Shown here: positions 1 through 9,114 of the stretch, piece by piece
Position numbering within the stretch: position 1 is the stretch's first letter
How the letters are laid out: every line of letters begins with the position of its first letter
Source of the DNA: Vibrio caribbeanicus ATCC BAA-2122
GTDB taxonomy: Bacteria > Pseudomonadota > Gammaproteobacteria > Enterobacterales > Vibrionaceae
Assembly: GCF_000165125.1 (NCBI RefSeq)
Contig: NZ_AEIU01000091.1
Span: forward strand, 62,001-126,000
DNA: 64,000 bases
Direction of reading: 5' to 3'
Notes under the pieces: model-generated
What the model was told of the DNA's origin: nothing
Database searches by the model: none
The model's input: only the letters and a program-made list of their open reading frames with translations
Position numbers and translations under genes: made by a program

Positions 1-1631
1 CCATCTGCCATTGCTACAGCAATTTGAATCACGCTGACCATCTGTCTGATGTTTCCAGGCCAAGGGTGTTGACAGAAAAGCTTGAGAACATCAGGGCTTA
101 CCGTTATTTCTTGACTGCTTTCATTGCACTTTTCGAGCAGTCGTTGAACCAGCACTTCTTTGTCTGAACGCTCTCGTAGTGAGGGGAGTGATAGGTTTAA
201 TCCTGTTACTCTATAGTAGAGATCTTGCCTAAAGGTTCCTTGTTGGACATCGTCTTTCAGGTTTCGATTCGTGGCTGATACCAGTTTAAAATCAACAGGA
301 TAGGCTGCGGTTGAACCAAGAGGTGTGACGGTACGCTCTTGTAATACCCGGAGTAATCTTGCTTGAACATTAAGTGGCATGTCCCCGAGTTCGTCCAGAA
401 ACAGTGTGCCTTTGTCAGCTTTTCTTATTAAGCCAATGGAGCCTTTTTGGTTTGCCCCAGTAAACGCGCCTTTTTCGTAGCCAAATAACTCTGATTCAAC
501 TAAGTCAGGCGGTATCGCAGCGCAGTTAACGGCAATGAGAGGGGAATGTTTTCGCTGACTAGATTGGTGCATGGCATTAACAAAAACTTCTTTACCAACA
601 CCAGTTTCACCATGAATCAAAATCGGAATATCTTTATTGATGAGGCGGCTGACTTGTTTTATCGCTTTTGCCAGTTGTGGATCACCTGTATCGAGTTTTT
701 GCAGATCAAAAGGCGTGGTTGTTGTTTTTTGAGCTCCTGCAGCCGAGGTGTCACGAAAATCAATTTTACGTCCAACAGGGATACTTGGTGGAATCGTCAT
801 TGCGTAATAACTGAACTTTTCTTTTGAACGTATCTCAGCAGGGGTAAAAGATGGGTGAGACAAGAGTTTTTCAAGTTTGATATCAAATAACTGTTCGAGT
901 GATTGCAGCGCCAGATCTTGACCAAGAACAATTTCGGCTCTGCGATTGGCCGAAACGATCATCCCTTGCTCGTTAAAAACGAGCAGTGATGACCACTGGC
1001 TATCAATATTTTCAGGCGATGTATTGAACCAAAGTAAAAAATGGTTGCGATGAAATTGAGAAACGATCAACTGGTTTTCTATCGCTTGTGACATTAATTT
1101 AACCATACCTAACGTGTGAGAGCTAGGAATGTATGCGTCACTGGCAATAGACAATACTCCTGCCATTTTCCTTTCGGCATCAAAAAGTGGAGCAGCAGAG
1201 CCTGTCATAAAACGATTGGAACTTAAAAAGTGCTCATCGTGGAAAACTTGAACAATAGATCCTGTTTCTAACGCAGTACCAATAGCATTGGTGCCAATCA
1301 GACTTTCTTTCCAATTGACCCCATTTTGAAAGACTTGGGGTTGGTGTTGGTTAAAAAAGCGTTGCTCCCCCCAATTATTTAGAACATGCCCAGATGGGCT
1401 TGCCAACGTTATTAAGCAGTTACTATTGGCCAATAGACTGTCGTAGAAGGGCAGTACTTTTTGTTGTGTTGTCGAGAGCAAGCGAGCATGTTGCTCGATA
1501 TTCTCCGATAGGATCTGGCCATTTTGTATATCAATAATAGGTTCACTATTGTGGAGCAAACCAAATTCTCTACATCGTTGCCACGAATGCTCGATCATTG
1601 ATAGATGTTTTTTGTCGATATTAGTGGCCAT
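1..1631 (-). CDS. Sigma-54-dependent activator, AcoR-like (3' end outside window)
   Basis: This is an enhancer-binding transcription activator. Translation from the ATG at 1631 stays open to the window edge, so about 543 residues are visible. An N-terminal GAF-type sensor (about 60-200) carries the AcoR-like pattern WKESLIGTNAIG and a later SAAPLFD. A PAS-like stretch follows (about 205-265). The AAA+ core has Walker A GETGVGKE near 338, the sigma-54 contact loop GAFTGA near 387 and Walker B TLFLDELGD near 410. The C-terminal Fis-type helix-turn-helix should lie beyond base 1. It is divergent from the glycerol-type ABC operon, which has a sigma-54 promoter, so it is probably that operon's activator. 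AcoR-family members sense acetoin or alcohols; the effector here is unknown. Confidence 0.9.
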   Translation of the reverse strand, partial: MATNIDKKHLSMIEHSWQRCREFGLLHNSEPIIDIQNGQILSENIEQHARLLSTTQQKVLPFYDSLLANSNCLITLASPSGHVLNNWGEQRFFNQHQPQVFQNGVNWKESLIGTNAIGTALETGSIVQVFHDEHFLSSNRFMTGSAAPLFDAERKMAGVLSIASDAYIPSSHTLGMVKLMSQAIENQLIVSQFHRNHFLLWFNTSPENIDSQWSSLLVFNEQGMIVSANRRAEIVLGQDLALQSLEQLFDIKLEKLLSHPSFTPAEIRSKEKFSYYAMTIPPSIPVGRKIDFRDTSAAGAQKTTTTPFDLQKLDTGDPQLAKAIKQVSRLINKDIPILIHGETGVGKEVFVNAMHQSSQRKHSPLIAVNCAAIPPDLVESELFGYEKGAFTGANQKGSIGLIRKADKGTLFLDELGDMPLNVQARLLRVLQERTVTPLGSTAAYPVDFKLVSATNRNLKDDVQQGTFRQDLYYRVTGLNLSLPSLRERSDKEVLVQRLLEKCNESSQEITVSPDVLKLFCQHPWPGNIRQMVSVIQIAVAMAD

Positions 1632-1722
1632 AATCGGTATTCCACAAATCTAAAGTTTCTGTCGTTTGTATTTCGCTTATCATCGTTATTGTTCAGAAGC
1701 GAAAATATAACATATCACTCAG

Positions 1723-1760
1723 TTGAACACTTTGAACACTTTGAACACCTGATGAACACA
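1723..1760. promoter_or_regulatory. Tandem 9-bp repeats, candidate activator-binding site
   Basis: Three consecutive 9-bp units (TTGAACACT, TTGAACACT, TTGAACACC) are followed by a fourth partial unit, ATGAACACA. They sit about 140-180 bp upstream of the sigma-54 promoter at 1901, a normal distance for an enhancer-binding protein site, and close to the start of the divergent activator gene. Binding by that activator is inferred. Confidence 0.55.
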
Positions 1761-1900
1761 TTTTATTAACATTTGTTAACCAGATCTCATCCACTCCGAA
1801 CTGACCAAGATAGTGTCCTTATTGAGTTTTTGGTCATGTTATCCTTATGTTTCAATGCTTGTATCGAGGTTTTGTAAAAAAAATGTATAAAAAATGAAAC

Positions 1901-1917
1901 TTGGCATGACTCTCGCT
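1901..1917 (+). promoter_or_regulatory. Sigma-54 (-24/-12) promoter of the glp-like ABC operon
   Basis: TTGGCAT at 1901-1907, five bases, then TCGCT at 1913-1917 fit the sigma-54 consensus TGGCAC-N5-TTGCW with intact GG and GC doublets. Transcription would begin near 1928, leaving a leader of about 40 bases before the GTG at 1967. The divergent gene encodes a GAFTGA-type activator, which supports the call. Confidence 0.7.
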
Positions 1918-1966
1918 CTAATGAGCAATATCGAAAATTTGATATTCGCAGGGAAAGGAGCATTTA

Positions 1967-3058
1967 GTGTCATTAACACTGGAGCAGGTAAGTAAATATG
2001 TTGACGGAGAAATGCATATATCAGACGTCAACCTGACATTTGAACCCGGTTCATTCAATGTCCTTCTTGGGCGTACATTAGCAGGGAAAACATCATTAAT
2101 GCGCTTGATCGCTGGTCTGGACCGACCAAGCTCTGGTCGTATTCTTGTTAACGGCGTTGATGTCACAGGAGTGTCAGTACGAGATCGAAACATATCTATG
2201 GTCTATCAGCAGTTTATCAATTATCCCAATCTCACAGTATTTGAGAATATTGCTTCTCCGTTACGTTTGTCTGGTATGTCTCGAGATGAAATAAATCAGA
2301 GAGTTTATCAAACTGCCGAGATGCTGCGCATTACAGAACATCTTAAAAAATACCCGCTTGAATTATCAGGAGGGCAGCAACAAAGAACGGCAATGGCTCG
2401 AGCATTAGTTAAAGATGCTGAGATAATTTTGTTTGATGAGCCGTTAGTGAATCTTGACTACAAATTACGTGAAGAATTACGTCAGGAAATGCGTGAGCTG
2501 TTTCAAACTCGCCATACTATTGCGATTTATGCGACTACAGAACCAAACGAAGCTTTGGCTTTAGGGGGAACCACTACAATTCTTCATGAAGGAAAAGTGA
2601 TGCAGTCAGGGGCTACGGCTTCGGTTTACCATCGTCCTGACAATGTTGGATCTGCCACTTTATTCAGTGAACCTCCCATCAATCTGATACGTGGAGAGGT
2701 CAATAGTAATGAGATCACTTTTGACAAAAGTGCCCACTTTCCACTCAACCAATCACTTAGCAACTTAGAAAGAGGAGAATATCAATTTGGTATTCGTCCT
2801 AGTCATCTAAGCCTTTTGCCTAAACATGATGATGATGTTGAGTTGACCGTGCAAGTTGAAGTGGCAGAGATAAGTGGTTCTGAGACTTTTCTCCATGTGC
2901 GTAATGCTCAACTAGATATGGTTCTTCATCTTGCGGGAGTTCATAGCTATGAAGTCGATGAAACCATAAAAATCTATATTCCTATCCATAAATTCTATGT
3001 CTTCGGGATGGATGACGTACTTGTTCATGCCCCTAGTCGCAACATCAGAGGGCAATAA
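1967..3058 (+). CDS. glpS: Glycerol-type ABC transporter ATPase GlpS
   Basis: This is one of two ATPase subunits of a carbohydrate-type importer resembling GlpSTPQUV, the glycerol ABC transporter described in Rhizobium. It begins with GTG after the ribosome site GGAAAGGAG and encodes 363 residues. Walker A is GRTLAGKT (35-42), the signature is a canonical LSGGQ (133-137) and Walker B is IILFDE (153-158). The usual switch histidine (THD) is replaced by TTEP near 190-193, so this subunit lacks the H-loop. The C-terminal third is a TOBE/MalK-type regulatory region. It is first in the operon and ends one base before glpT. Glycerol as substrate is inferred from the six-gene composition. Confidence 0.82.
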   Translation: MSLTLEQVSKYVDGEMHISDVNLTFEPGSFNVLLGRTLAGKTSLMRLIAGLDRPSSGRILVNGVDVTGVSVRDRNISMVYQQFINYPNLTVFENIASPLRLSGMSRDEINQRVYQTAEMLRITEHLKKYPLELSGGQQQRTAMARALVKDAEIILFDEPLVNLDYKLREELRQEMRELFQTRHTIAIYATTEPNEALALGGTTTILHEGKVMQSGATASVYHRPDNVGSATLFSEPPINLIRGEVNSNEITFDKSAHFPLNQSLSNLERGEYQFGIRPSHLSLLPKHDDDVELTVQVEVAEISGSETFLHVRNAQLDMVLHLAGVHSYEVDETIKIYIPIHKFYVFGMDDVLVHAPSRNIRGQ

Positions 3059-3059
3059 C

Positions 3060-4160
3060 ATGGTACAAATAAGCTTAAATTCTCTTGCCCACACGTATGA
3101 TAAAAAGCCTTCAGAGTCATCCGTGTACGCGATTAAAGAGATGAATCATGTATGGAAGCAAGGTGGAGCGTACGCTCTACTTGGCCCCTCAGGATGTGGT
3201 AAGTCGACGCTACTTAATATCATTTCAGGTTTGATGAGCCCATCTCAGGGAGATGTCATGTTTGATGATATACGTGTCAACTCAATGCCTCCGCAAGATC
3301 GTAATATTGCGCAGGTTTTCCAGTTTCCCGTTATCTACGACACCATGTCAGTTTACGATAATTTGGCTTTTCCTTTACGCAATATGAAGGTTCACCAAGC
3401 AAAAGTACATTCAAAGGTCACCGAAATTGCAGAGATTCTTGAACTGACCAGCGTGCTGTCAAAAAAAGCACAACATCTAACCGCAGATGAAAAGCAAAAG
3501 GTATCGATGGGGAGAGGTCTAGTCCGTGATGATGTCTCTGCAATTTTATTTGATGAACCTCTGACGGTTATTGATCCACAACTAAAGTGGAAGTTGCGCC
3601 GTAAGCTAAAACAGATTCATCAGCAGTTTAATATCACTATGGTTTACGTTACTCATGACCAACTTGAAGCGTCTACGTTTGCTGATGAAATTGCAGTTAT
3701 GTACAACGGGCAAATTGTTCAATTCGGAACACCCAGAGAGCTATTTGAACGGCCTAACCATACTTTTGTTGGTTATTTCATTGGTAGTCCAGGAATGAAC
3801 TTGCTTGAAGTGCATCCGACAGAGAATGGTGTCATGTTTGATGGGGTCGAAGTGCCTCTATCAGATGCTTACCGACATGCGATAAACAAAGCCAAGAGCC
3901 AAAACATCAAAATTGGTATTAGACCAGAGTTTGTACATGTTTGGGAAACTGCCAACCAGTCAGCATTAAAAGCCAGTGTGTTGCATGTTGAAGATCTGGG
4001 TACTTATAAAATCATCACATTACTTGTTGGCGAGCAGCAAATCAAAGCTCGGCTGCAAGAGGATCAGCCCGTACCAGAGAAGCAAGCCTATATAAGCTTT
4101 CCTGAGCAATGGACCATGCTCTATGTCGATGAATTCCTTGTTAATATTGGAGAGCTGTGA
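3060..4160 (+). CDS. glpT: Glycerol-type ABC transporter ATPase GlpT
   Basis: This is the second ATPase of the importer, 366 residues from the ATG at 3060, one base after the glpS stop; an upstream in-frame ATG at 2997 would overlap glpS. Walker A is GPSGCGKST (42-50), Walker B is AILFDE (161-166) and the switch histidine is present in VTHDQ (H199). The signature is degenerate: LTADEKQ (140-146) replaces LSGGQ. It complements GlpS, which has a good signature but no switch histidine, so only one of the two ATP sites should be canonical. A MalK-like C-terminal domain follows. The stop overlaps the next start. This protein is not the glycerol-3-phosphate permease that shares the name GlpT in E. 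coli. Confidence 0.82.
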   Translation: MVQISLNSLAHTYDKKPSESSVYAIKEMNHVWKQGGAYALLGPSGCGKSTLLNIISGLMSPSQGDVMFDDIRVNSMPPQDRNIAQVFQFPVIYDTMSVYDNLAFPLRNMKVHQAKVHSKVTEIAEILELTSVLSKKAQHLTADEKQKVSMGRGLVRDDVSAILFDEPLTVIDPQLKWKLRRKLKQIHQQFNITMVYVTHDQLEASTFADEIAVMYNGQIVQFGTPRELFERPNHTFVGYFIGSPGMNLLEVHPTENGVMFDGVEVPLSDAYRHAINKAKSQNIKIGIRPEFVHVWETANQSALKASVLHVEDLGTYKIITLLVGEQQIKARLQEDQPVPEKQAYISFPEQWTMLYVDEFLVNIGEL

Positions 4161-5023
4161 TGGATAAAATAACCAATAATCGCGCTTGGTTCCTTGTTCT
4201 GCCAGTTTTTATTCTGGTTGCTTTTAGTGCCATCGTCCCCTTAATGACGGTAGTCAATTACTCACTGCAAGATATTTTTGATGCCAATACCGCTTACTTC
4301 GTAGGGACGGAGTGGTATCGGGAAATCTTAAATGATGAGCGTTTGCATGGCGCCTTATTACGGCAGTTCGGTTTTACTTTTACCATTTTAATGATTGAAG
4401 TGCCGCTCGGTATTCTGGTTGCTCTGATGATGCCAACTCAAGGACGCTGGTCTGCAGTATGTCTTATCATATTGGCTGTTCCCCTTTTGATTCCCCTTAA
4501 TGTCGTGGGTACGATTTGGCAGATCTTTGGTCGGGCAGACATTGGTCTATTTGGTTGGGCATTAAATGGTTTAGGCATAAATTATAATTATGCAGGTAAT
4601 CCTCTTGACGCTTGGTTAACCGTTATCTTAATGGATGTTTGGCACTGGACATCATTAATTGCATTACTATGTTACTCAGGGCTAAGAGCAATTCCTGATG
4701 CTTATTATCAAGCGGCTAATATTGATCGAGCTTCACGTTGGTCTGTGTTCCGATTTATTCAACTGCCAAAACTAAAAAGTGTTCTATTAATCGGTATTTT
4801 GATCCGTTTTATGGATAGCTTCATGATTTATACCGAACCTTTTGTTCTCACCGGAGGAGGACCGGGTAACTCCACAACTTTCCTTAGTCAGACACTAACC
4901 AAAATGGCTATTGGACAATTTGACATAGGTCCTGCGGCTGCTTTTTCAATTATATATTTTCTAATCATTTTGTTGGTGAGCTGGGTTTTTTATACAGCAA
5001 TGACGCATGGTGAAAATAAGTAA
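4160..5023 (+). CDS. glpP: Glycerol-type ABC transporter permease GlpP
   Basis: This inner-membrane permease of the MalF/UgpA class has 287 residues and about six hydrophobic segments. The start is probably the ATG at 4160, overlapping the glpT stop, although a GTG one codon earlier is possible. The cytoplasmic coupling loop fits the EAA pattern (DAYYQAANIDRASRWSVF), which docks onto the ATPases. YTEPFVLTGGGPGNST near the C-terminus is typical of sugar-type MalF-class permeases. It pairs with the next gene to form the translocation pore. Confidence 0.85.
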   Translation: MDKITNNRAWFLVLPVFILVAFSAIVPLMTVVNYSLQDIFDANTAYFVGTEWYREILNDERLHGALLRQFGFTFTILMIEVPLGILVALMMPTQGRWSAVCLIILAVPLLIPLNVVGTIWQIFGRADIGLFGWALNGLGINYNYAGNPLDAWLTVILMDVWHWTSLIALLCYSGLRAIPDAYYQAANIDRASRWSVFRFIQLPKLKSVLLIGILIRFMDSFMIYTEPFVLTGGGPGNSTTFLSQTLTKMAIGQFDIGPAAAFSIIYFLIILLVSWVFYTAMTHGENK

Positions 5024-5033
5024 GGGATTTACT

Positions 5034-5858
5034 ATGACTATAAATAAAACTAAATCGACACGAATAGCGCATGTATTAGGGCTTACTTTTTATATTCTGT
5101 GCTTAATGTTGCCTATTTACTGGCTAGTGAATATGTCCTTTAAAGAGAATCAGGAGATATTAGGTAGTTTAAGTTTTTTTCCTGAAAATTGGACGTTTAA
5201 AAATTACCAAACCATATTCTCTGATTCGAGTTGGTATATGGGCTACGTCAATTCGATTATTTATGTTGTAATGAACATGGTGATTACGCTGACCGTTGCG
5301 CTTCCTGCCGCCTATGCGTTTTCACGTTACAAGTTTATTGGTGATAAGCATCTCTTTTTCTGGTTGCTTACCAACCGTATGGCACCACCTGCGGTCTTTT
5401 TACTTCCTTTCTTTCAGCTCTATTCTTCTGTGGGGTTATTTGACACCCATATCGCAGTGGCACTAGCGCATTGTCTATTTAACGTACCACTTGCAGTATG
5501 GATCTTAGAAGGCTTCATGTCGGGAGTTCCAAGAGAAATTGATGAAACTGCCTATATCGATGGATACAGTTTTCCGAAGTTTTTTATCAAAATATTTTTG
5601 CCGATGATCCGTTCAGGGATTGGGGTCTCGGCCTTTTTCTGCTTCATGTTCAGCTGGGTTGAGTTACTGCTTGCCAGAACGCTGACATCTATAGATGCCA
5701 AACCAATATCTGCGGTAATGACCCGAACGGTCAGCGCCTCTGGTATAGATTGGGGAGTGCTGGCGGCAGCTGGTGTTTTAACCATACTGCCAGGTGTATT
5801 GGTTATTTGGTTTGTGAGAAATCACGTTGCGAAAGGTTTCGCATTGGGTCGAGTTTAA
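5034..5858 (+). CDS. glpQ: Glycerol-type ABC transporter permease GlpQ
   Basis: This is the second permease subunit, of the MalG/UgpE class, with 274 residues. The ATG at 5034 is preferred over 5007 because it follows AAGGGA at ribosome-site spacing and does not overlap glpP. An N-terminal membrane segment is followed by a periplasmic stretch and a five-helix core. The EAA loop reads REIDETAYIDGYSFPKFF. It forms a heterodimer with GlpP. The name comes from the GlpSTPQUV scheme and is unrelated to the phosphodiesterase GlpQ. Confidence 0.85.
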   Translation: MTINKTKSTRIAHVLGLTFYILCLMLPIYWLVNMSFKENQEILGSLSFFPENWTFKNYQTIFSDSSWYMGYVNSIIYVVMNMVITLTVALPAAYAFSRYKFIGDKHLFFWLLTNRMAPPAVFLLPFFQLYSSVGLFDTHIAVALAHCLFNVPLAVWILEGFMSGVPREIDETAYIDGYSFPKFFIKIFLPMIRSGIGVSAFFCFMFSWVELLLARTLTSIDAKPISAVMTRTVSASGIDWGVLAAAGVLTILPGVLVIWFVRNHVAKGFALGRV

Positions 5859-5869
5859 GGAGCAAGATT

Positions 5870-6142
5870 ATGAATTGGATGGCTTGGACCACACCGTCAG
5901 CACTATTTTTTCTCGGTATTGCACTGATTTTGTTAACAATGACGGTTCGAGAGGTGCTGTCGCCATGTACTGAGAGAAAAGGTTTTTTACCCATTACGAC
6001 CACACGAGGAGATCGACTTTTTATTGGTTTATTAAGCTCTGCGTTCGTTCATTTGGGTTTTATTGGGTTTTCAGAATTATCCATTTGGGTGCCATTTACC
6101 ATTTGTGTCATTTGGCTGGGTACGGTTTTAAAGTGGGGATAA
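5870..6142 (+). CDS. glpU: Small membrane protein GlpU (DUF2160 family)
   Basis: This is a 90-residue integral membrane protein with three hydrophobic segments. The ATG at 5870 follows AAGGAG and lies just after the glpQ stop. It matches the DUF2160 proteins found between the permease and binding-protein genes of GlpSTPQUV-type transporters. Its molecular role in the transporter is not established to my knowledge, and its presence is the main reason for naming the operon glp-like rather than generic sugar transport. Confidence 0.75.
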   Translation: MNWMAWTTPSALFFLGIALILLTMTVREVLSPCTERKGFLPITTTRGDRLFIGLLSSAFVHLGFIGFSELSIWVPFTICVIWLGTVLKWG

Positions 6143-6252
6143 AAGAGTAATGTATCACGCGCTCATACTTCATTGGCGCTGATTTAGAGTCAAGAGTATT
6201 GAGTGTAACCAGTAACGAGAAACAAGATATTCATAATTGGAGTTATGGAATA

Positions 6253-7971
6253 ATGAAAAAGGATATTAATAAGACAGCTCTAGCAAAACGCTTAGCTATA
6301 ATCTTTTCACTTGCTGCTATATCGCCATTTTCTTTTGCAGATATGGCGTCTGCGAAAAAATGGATGGTCGAAGAATTTTCTCCATCAACCCTTTCTGAAA
6401 AAGAACAAATGAAGGAGATGCAGTGGTTCATTGATGCCGCTAAACCTTTTAAGGGAATGGAAATCAACGTGGCTTCAGAGACGATTACCACTCATGAATA
6501 CGAGTCTAAAACCTTAGCAAAGGCGTTTTATGAGATCACGGGTATCAAAGTCAATCATGACCTGATTCAAGAGGGTGATGTCGTTGAGAAACTGCAAACG
6601 CAGATGCAAACTGGCCGCAATATCTATGATGGTTACATAAACGATTCTGACTTAATTGGTACTCACGTTCGTTACGGTAAAGTGGTGCCTATTTCGGATT
6701 TTATTGAAGGCGAAGGTAAGAGCGTGACCAACCCATACCTTGATTTACCCGACTTCATTGGATTAGATTTTACCACCGGACCTGACGGTAAAATTTACCA
6801 GTTACCTGATCAGCAGTTTGCCAACCTCTATTGGTTTAGAGCAGATTGGTTTGAGCGTCCGGATTTAAAAGCTAAGTTTAAAAAAGAATATGGTTATGAG
6901 CTTGGCGTCCCTTTGAATTGGTCTGCTTATGAAGACATTGCAGAGTTTTTCTCAAAAAAAGTAAAAAACATCGATGGTGAACGTGTCTACGGCCATATGG
7001 ATTATGGTAAGAAAGACCCATCTTTGGGATGGCGCTTCACCGATTCTTGGTTCTCTATGGCGGGAGCAGGAGATAAAGGCATTCCAAACGGTTTGCCAGT
7101 CGATGAATGGGGAATTCGTATCGAAGGTTGCAGACCTGTAGGTTCGGATGTTTCTCGAGGAGGCGCAACTAATGGTCCAGCAGCCGTTTATGCGACAACG
7201 AAATACGTTGACTGGCTCAAGCAATACGCACCACCAGAAGCGCAAGGTATGACTTTCGGTGAAGCAGGCCCAGTTCCGGCGCAAGGGTCGATTGCACAGC
7301 AAATCTTCTGGTACACCGCTTTTACTGCCGATATGACCAAGCCTGGTTTACCCGTTGTCAATGAAGATGGTACGCCTAAATGGCGTATGGCACCGTCTCC
7401 ACGTGGGCCTTATTGGGAAGAAGGAATGAAGTTGGGCTATCAAGATGCTGGCTCTTGGACCTTCTTAAAAAGCACACCTTTAAATCGTCGCCAAGCGGCT
7501 TGGTTATATGCCCAGTTTGTTGTTTCAAAATCTGTTAGTTTGAAAAAGACGTTAGTTGGCTTAACTCCAATCCGTGAATCAGACATTAATTCTCAAGCCA
7601 TGACGGATGTCGCTCCCAAATTAGGCGGTTTAGTTGAGTTTTATCGGAGTGATGCTCGTAAACAGTGGACCCCAACAGGAACAAACGTTCCTGATTATCC
7701 AAAGCTTGCACAGCTATGGTGGCAATACGTTTCAGAAGCGGCGAGTGGTGAAAAAACACCGCAAGAGGCTTTGGATGGTTTAGCTAAAGCTCAAGACCGA
7801 GTGATGCAAAGGTTGGAGCGAAGTGGTGCGCAAGGAGAGTGCGGTCCTAAGCTCAATAAGAAAAAAGGGCGTGACTATTGGCTCTCGCAACCAGGAGCTC
7901 CAAAAGCCAAGCTTGAAAACGAAAAACCTCAAGGTAAGACGATCGCTTATAAGGAACTAATTAGCCAATAG
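6253..7971 (+). CDS. glpV: Glycerol-type ABC transporter substrate-binding protein GlpV
   Basis: This periplasmic solute-binding protein has 572 residues, longer than most sugar-binding proteins but usual for the GlpV type. The ATG at 6253 gives a clean signal peptide (lysine-rich start, hydrophobic core, cleavage after SFA near residue 30). The mature protein resembles extracellular solute-binding family 1, with YQLPDQQFANLYWFRADWF and tryptophan-rich segments typical of polyol binding. It is the last gene of the operon, 110 bases after glpU, and is followed by a strong terminator. Glycerol specificity is inferred from the operon. Confidence 0.82.
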   Translation: MKKDINKTALAKRLAIIFSLAAISPFSFADMASAKKWMVEEFSPSTLSEKEQMKEMQWFIDAAKPFKGMEINVASETITTHEYESKTLAKAFYEITGIKVNHDLIQEGDVVEKLQTQMQTGRNIYDGYINDSDLIGTHVRYGKVVPISDFIEGEGKSVTNPYLDLPDFIGLDFTTGPDGKIYQLPDQQFANLYWFRADWFERPDLKAKFKKEYGYELGVPLNWSAYEDIAEFFSKKVKNIDGERVYGHMDYGKKDPSLGWRFTDSWFSMAGAGDKGIPNGLPVDEWGIRIEGCRPVGSDVSRGGATNGPAAVYATTKYVDWLKQYAPPEAQGMTFGEAGPVPAQGSIAQQIFWYTAFTADMTKPGLPVVNEDGTPKWRMAPSPRGPYWEEGMKLGYQDAGSWTFLKSTPLNRRQAAWLYAQFVVSKSVSLKKTLVGLTPIRESDINSQAMTDVAPKLGGLVEFYRSDARKQWTPTGTNVPDYPKLAQLWWQYVSEAASGEKTPQEALDGLAKAQDRVMQRLERSGAQGECGPKLNKKKGRDYWLSQPGAPKAKLENEKPQGKTIAYKELISQ

Positions 7972-7992
7972 ATACCTTTGTCAACTATGCAT

Positions 7993-8032
7993 AACCTGTT
8001 CGACTCTTATGAGTTGGACAGGTTATTTTTTT
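7993..8032 (+). terminator. Rho-independent terminator after glpV
   Basis: A 14-bp stem (AACCTGTTCGACTC paired with GAGTTGGACAGGTT, with G-U pairs) and a TTAT loop are followed by a T-rich run. It ends the six-gene operon. Confidence 0.85.
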
Positions 8033-8045
8033 GTCCAATGACTTT

Positions 8046-8135
8046 AAATTTAGATAACTAGATTTTCAAATCGTTGCCTTACCTGTAAAGCAAGCTATTC
8101 TCGCTGAACCTTGCATCTTGAGGTTACTTGGGTAT
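8046..8135 (+). repeat. Right half of the TATACCC...GGGTATA repeat
   Basis: The sequence from AAATTTAGAT to the terminus CTTGGGTAT is nearly identical to the right part of the full copy at 18335-18600. It stops eight bases before the stop codon of the TauE/SafE-family gene. No left half is present upstream. Confidence 0.8.
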
Positions 8136-8142
8136 CAAACCT

Positions 8143-8952
8143 TTAAAAAACCATCTTAGCTGCGATGATAAATAATAAGCCTGCAAACGCTTTTTTTATT
8201 GAAGCAACGGGTAATGTTTGAGTGGCTTTCGCGCCAAGTGGTGCGGTAAACCAAGAAGTACAAATTATGCCAAATAAAGCGGGTAAGTAGACAAATCCTG
8301 CAAAACCATCCTTTAAAGAAAATTGCTCAATACCTGAGCTGATGTACCCGATAGAGCCAAATAGCGCAATGACGATTCCGCAGGCTGAGGCACATCCAAT
8401 CGCTTTTTTCATATCGATAGAAAAAAAAGTTAACAAAGGAACGAGCAGTGCTCCGCCACCAATTCCTATCATTGCCGATAATGCACCTGTTATGGTGGTA
8501 AAGAAAGTCAATAGCCCCTTGTTTGGTAATGCTCGCTGAGTGTTTTTTTCATTTCTTGTACTGCTATAGAGCATTTTTATTGCGATAAGCACTACACAAA
8601 CGGCAAATACCGAACGTACTATTTGCTCAGGTAAAAGTGATGCGATAAAGCCGCTTAAAAGTGCACCCAAGGCGACACCAGTCATGACCCAAGGTGCTAG
8701 CGCCCACGGAACATTGCCGTTCTTATTATGAGCGATAGCCGAAGAAGTAGATGTAAATAAAATCGAGGCCAAGGAAGTGGCAATTGCCGCGATAATCGTT
8801 TGCTCTGAGGGTAAAATATTGAAGTGTATTAAGATAGCACTTAAAACTGGGACGATAATTAGCCCGCCACCAATTCCGAGTAACCCAGCGAGAAAACCCA
8901 CACCACTACCCAGCAGTGCACAGTAAAAAATCAGTAGTAGAGACTCATTCAT
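8143..8952 (-). CDS. TauE/SafE (TSUP) family membrane permease
   Basis: This is a probable anion or sulfonate/sulfite exporter of the TSUP family, 269 residues with about eight hydrophobic segments. The start is taken at 8952 because the protein then opens with MNESLLLIFYCALLGSGVGF, just before the family motif GLLGIGGG; longer starts add a charged region that is not conserved in the family. A second glycine motif, MIGIGGGALLVPLL, begins the repeated C-terminal half, showing the internal duplication typical of TSUP. The substrate cannot be read from sequence. Repeat-element ends lie on both sides. Confidence 0.85.
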   Translation of the reverse strand: MNESLLLIFYCALLGSGVGFLAGLLGIGGGLIIVPVLSAILIHFNILPSEQTIIAAIATSLASILFTSTSSAIAHNKNGNVPWALAPWVMTGVALGALLSGFIASLLPEQIVRSVFAVCVVLIAIKMLYSSTRNEKNTQRALPNKGLLTFFTTITGALSAMIGIGGGALLVPLLTFFSIDMKKAIGCASACGIVIALFGSIGYISSGIEQFSLKDGFAGFVYLPALFGIICTSWFTAPLGAKATQTLPVASIKKAFAGLLFIIAAKMVF

Positions 8953-9114
8953 TATCTTGCTCTTCTTATATTCATGAAGCACAAATCTTACACCAATTGA
9001 CTTCTTAAGATCATGAATATGTTTCATGTTACAGGTGAAAGAAAAGCGTTTTCCTTTCACTATGAGAATTCGTATAAATGATTTAAGTACCGGGGTATGG
9101 GCATCATCAATGTC

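Noticed and set aside
546-827. Plus-strand open frame of 93 codons
   Set aside because: It lies opposite the AAA+ domain of the sigma-54 activator, which is read convincingly on the minus strand.
2997-3059. Longer GlpT start at 2997
   Set aside because: It would overlap glpS by more than 60 bases. The ATG at 3060 is one base after the glpS stop and opens directly into the ATPase fold.
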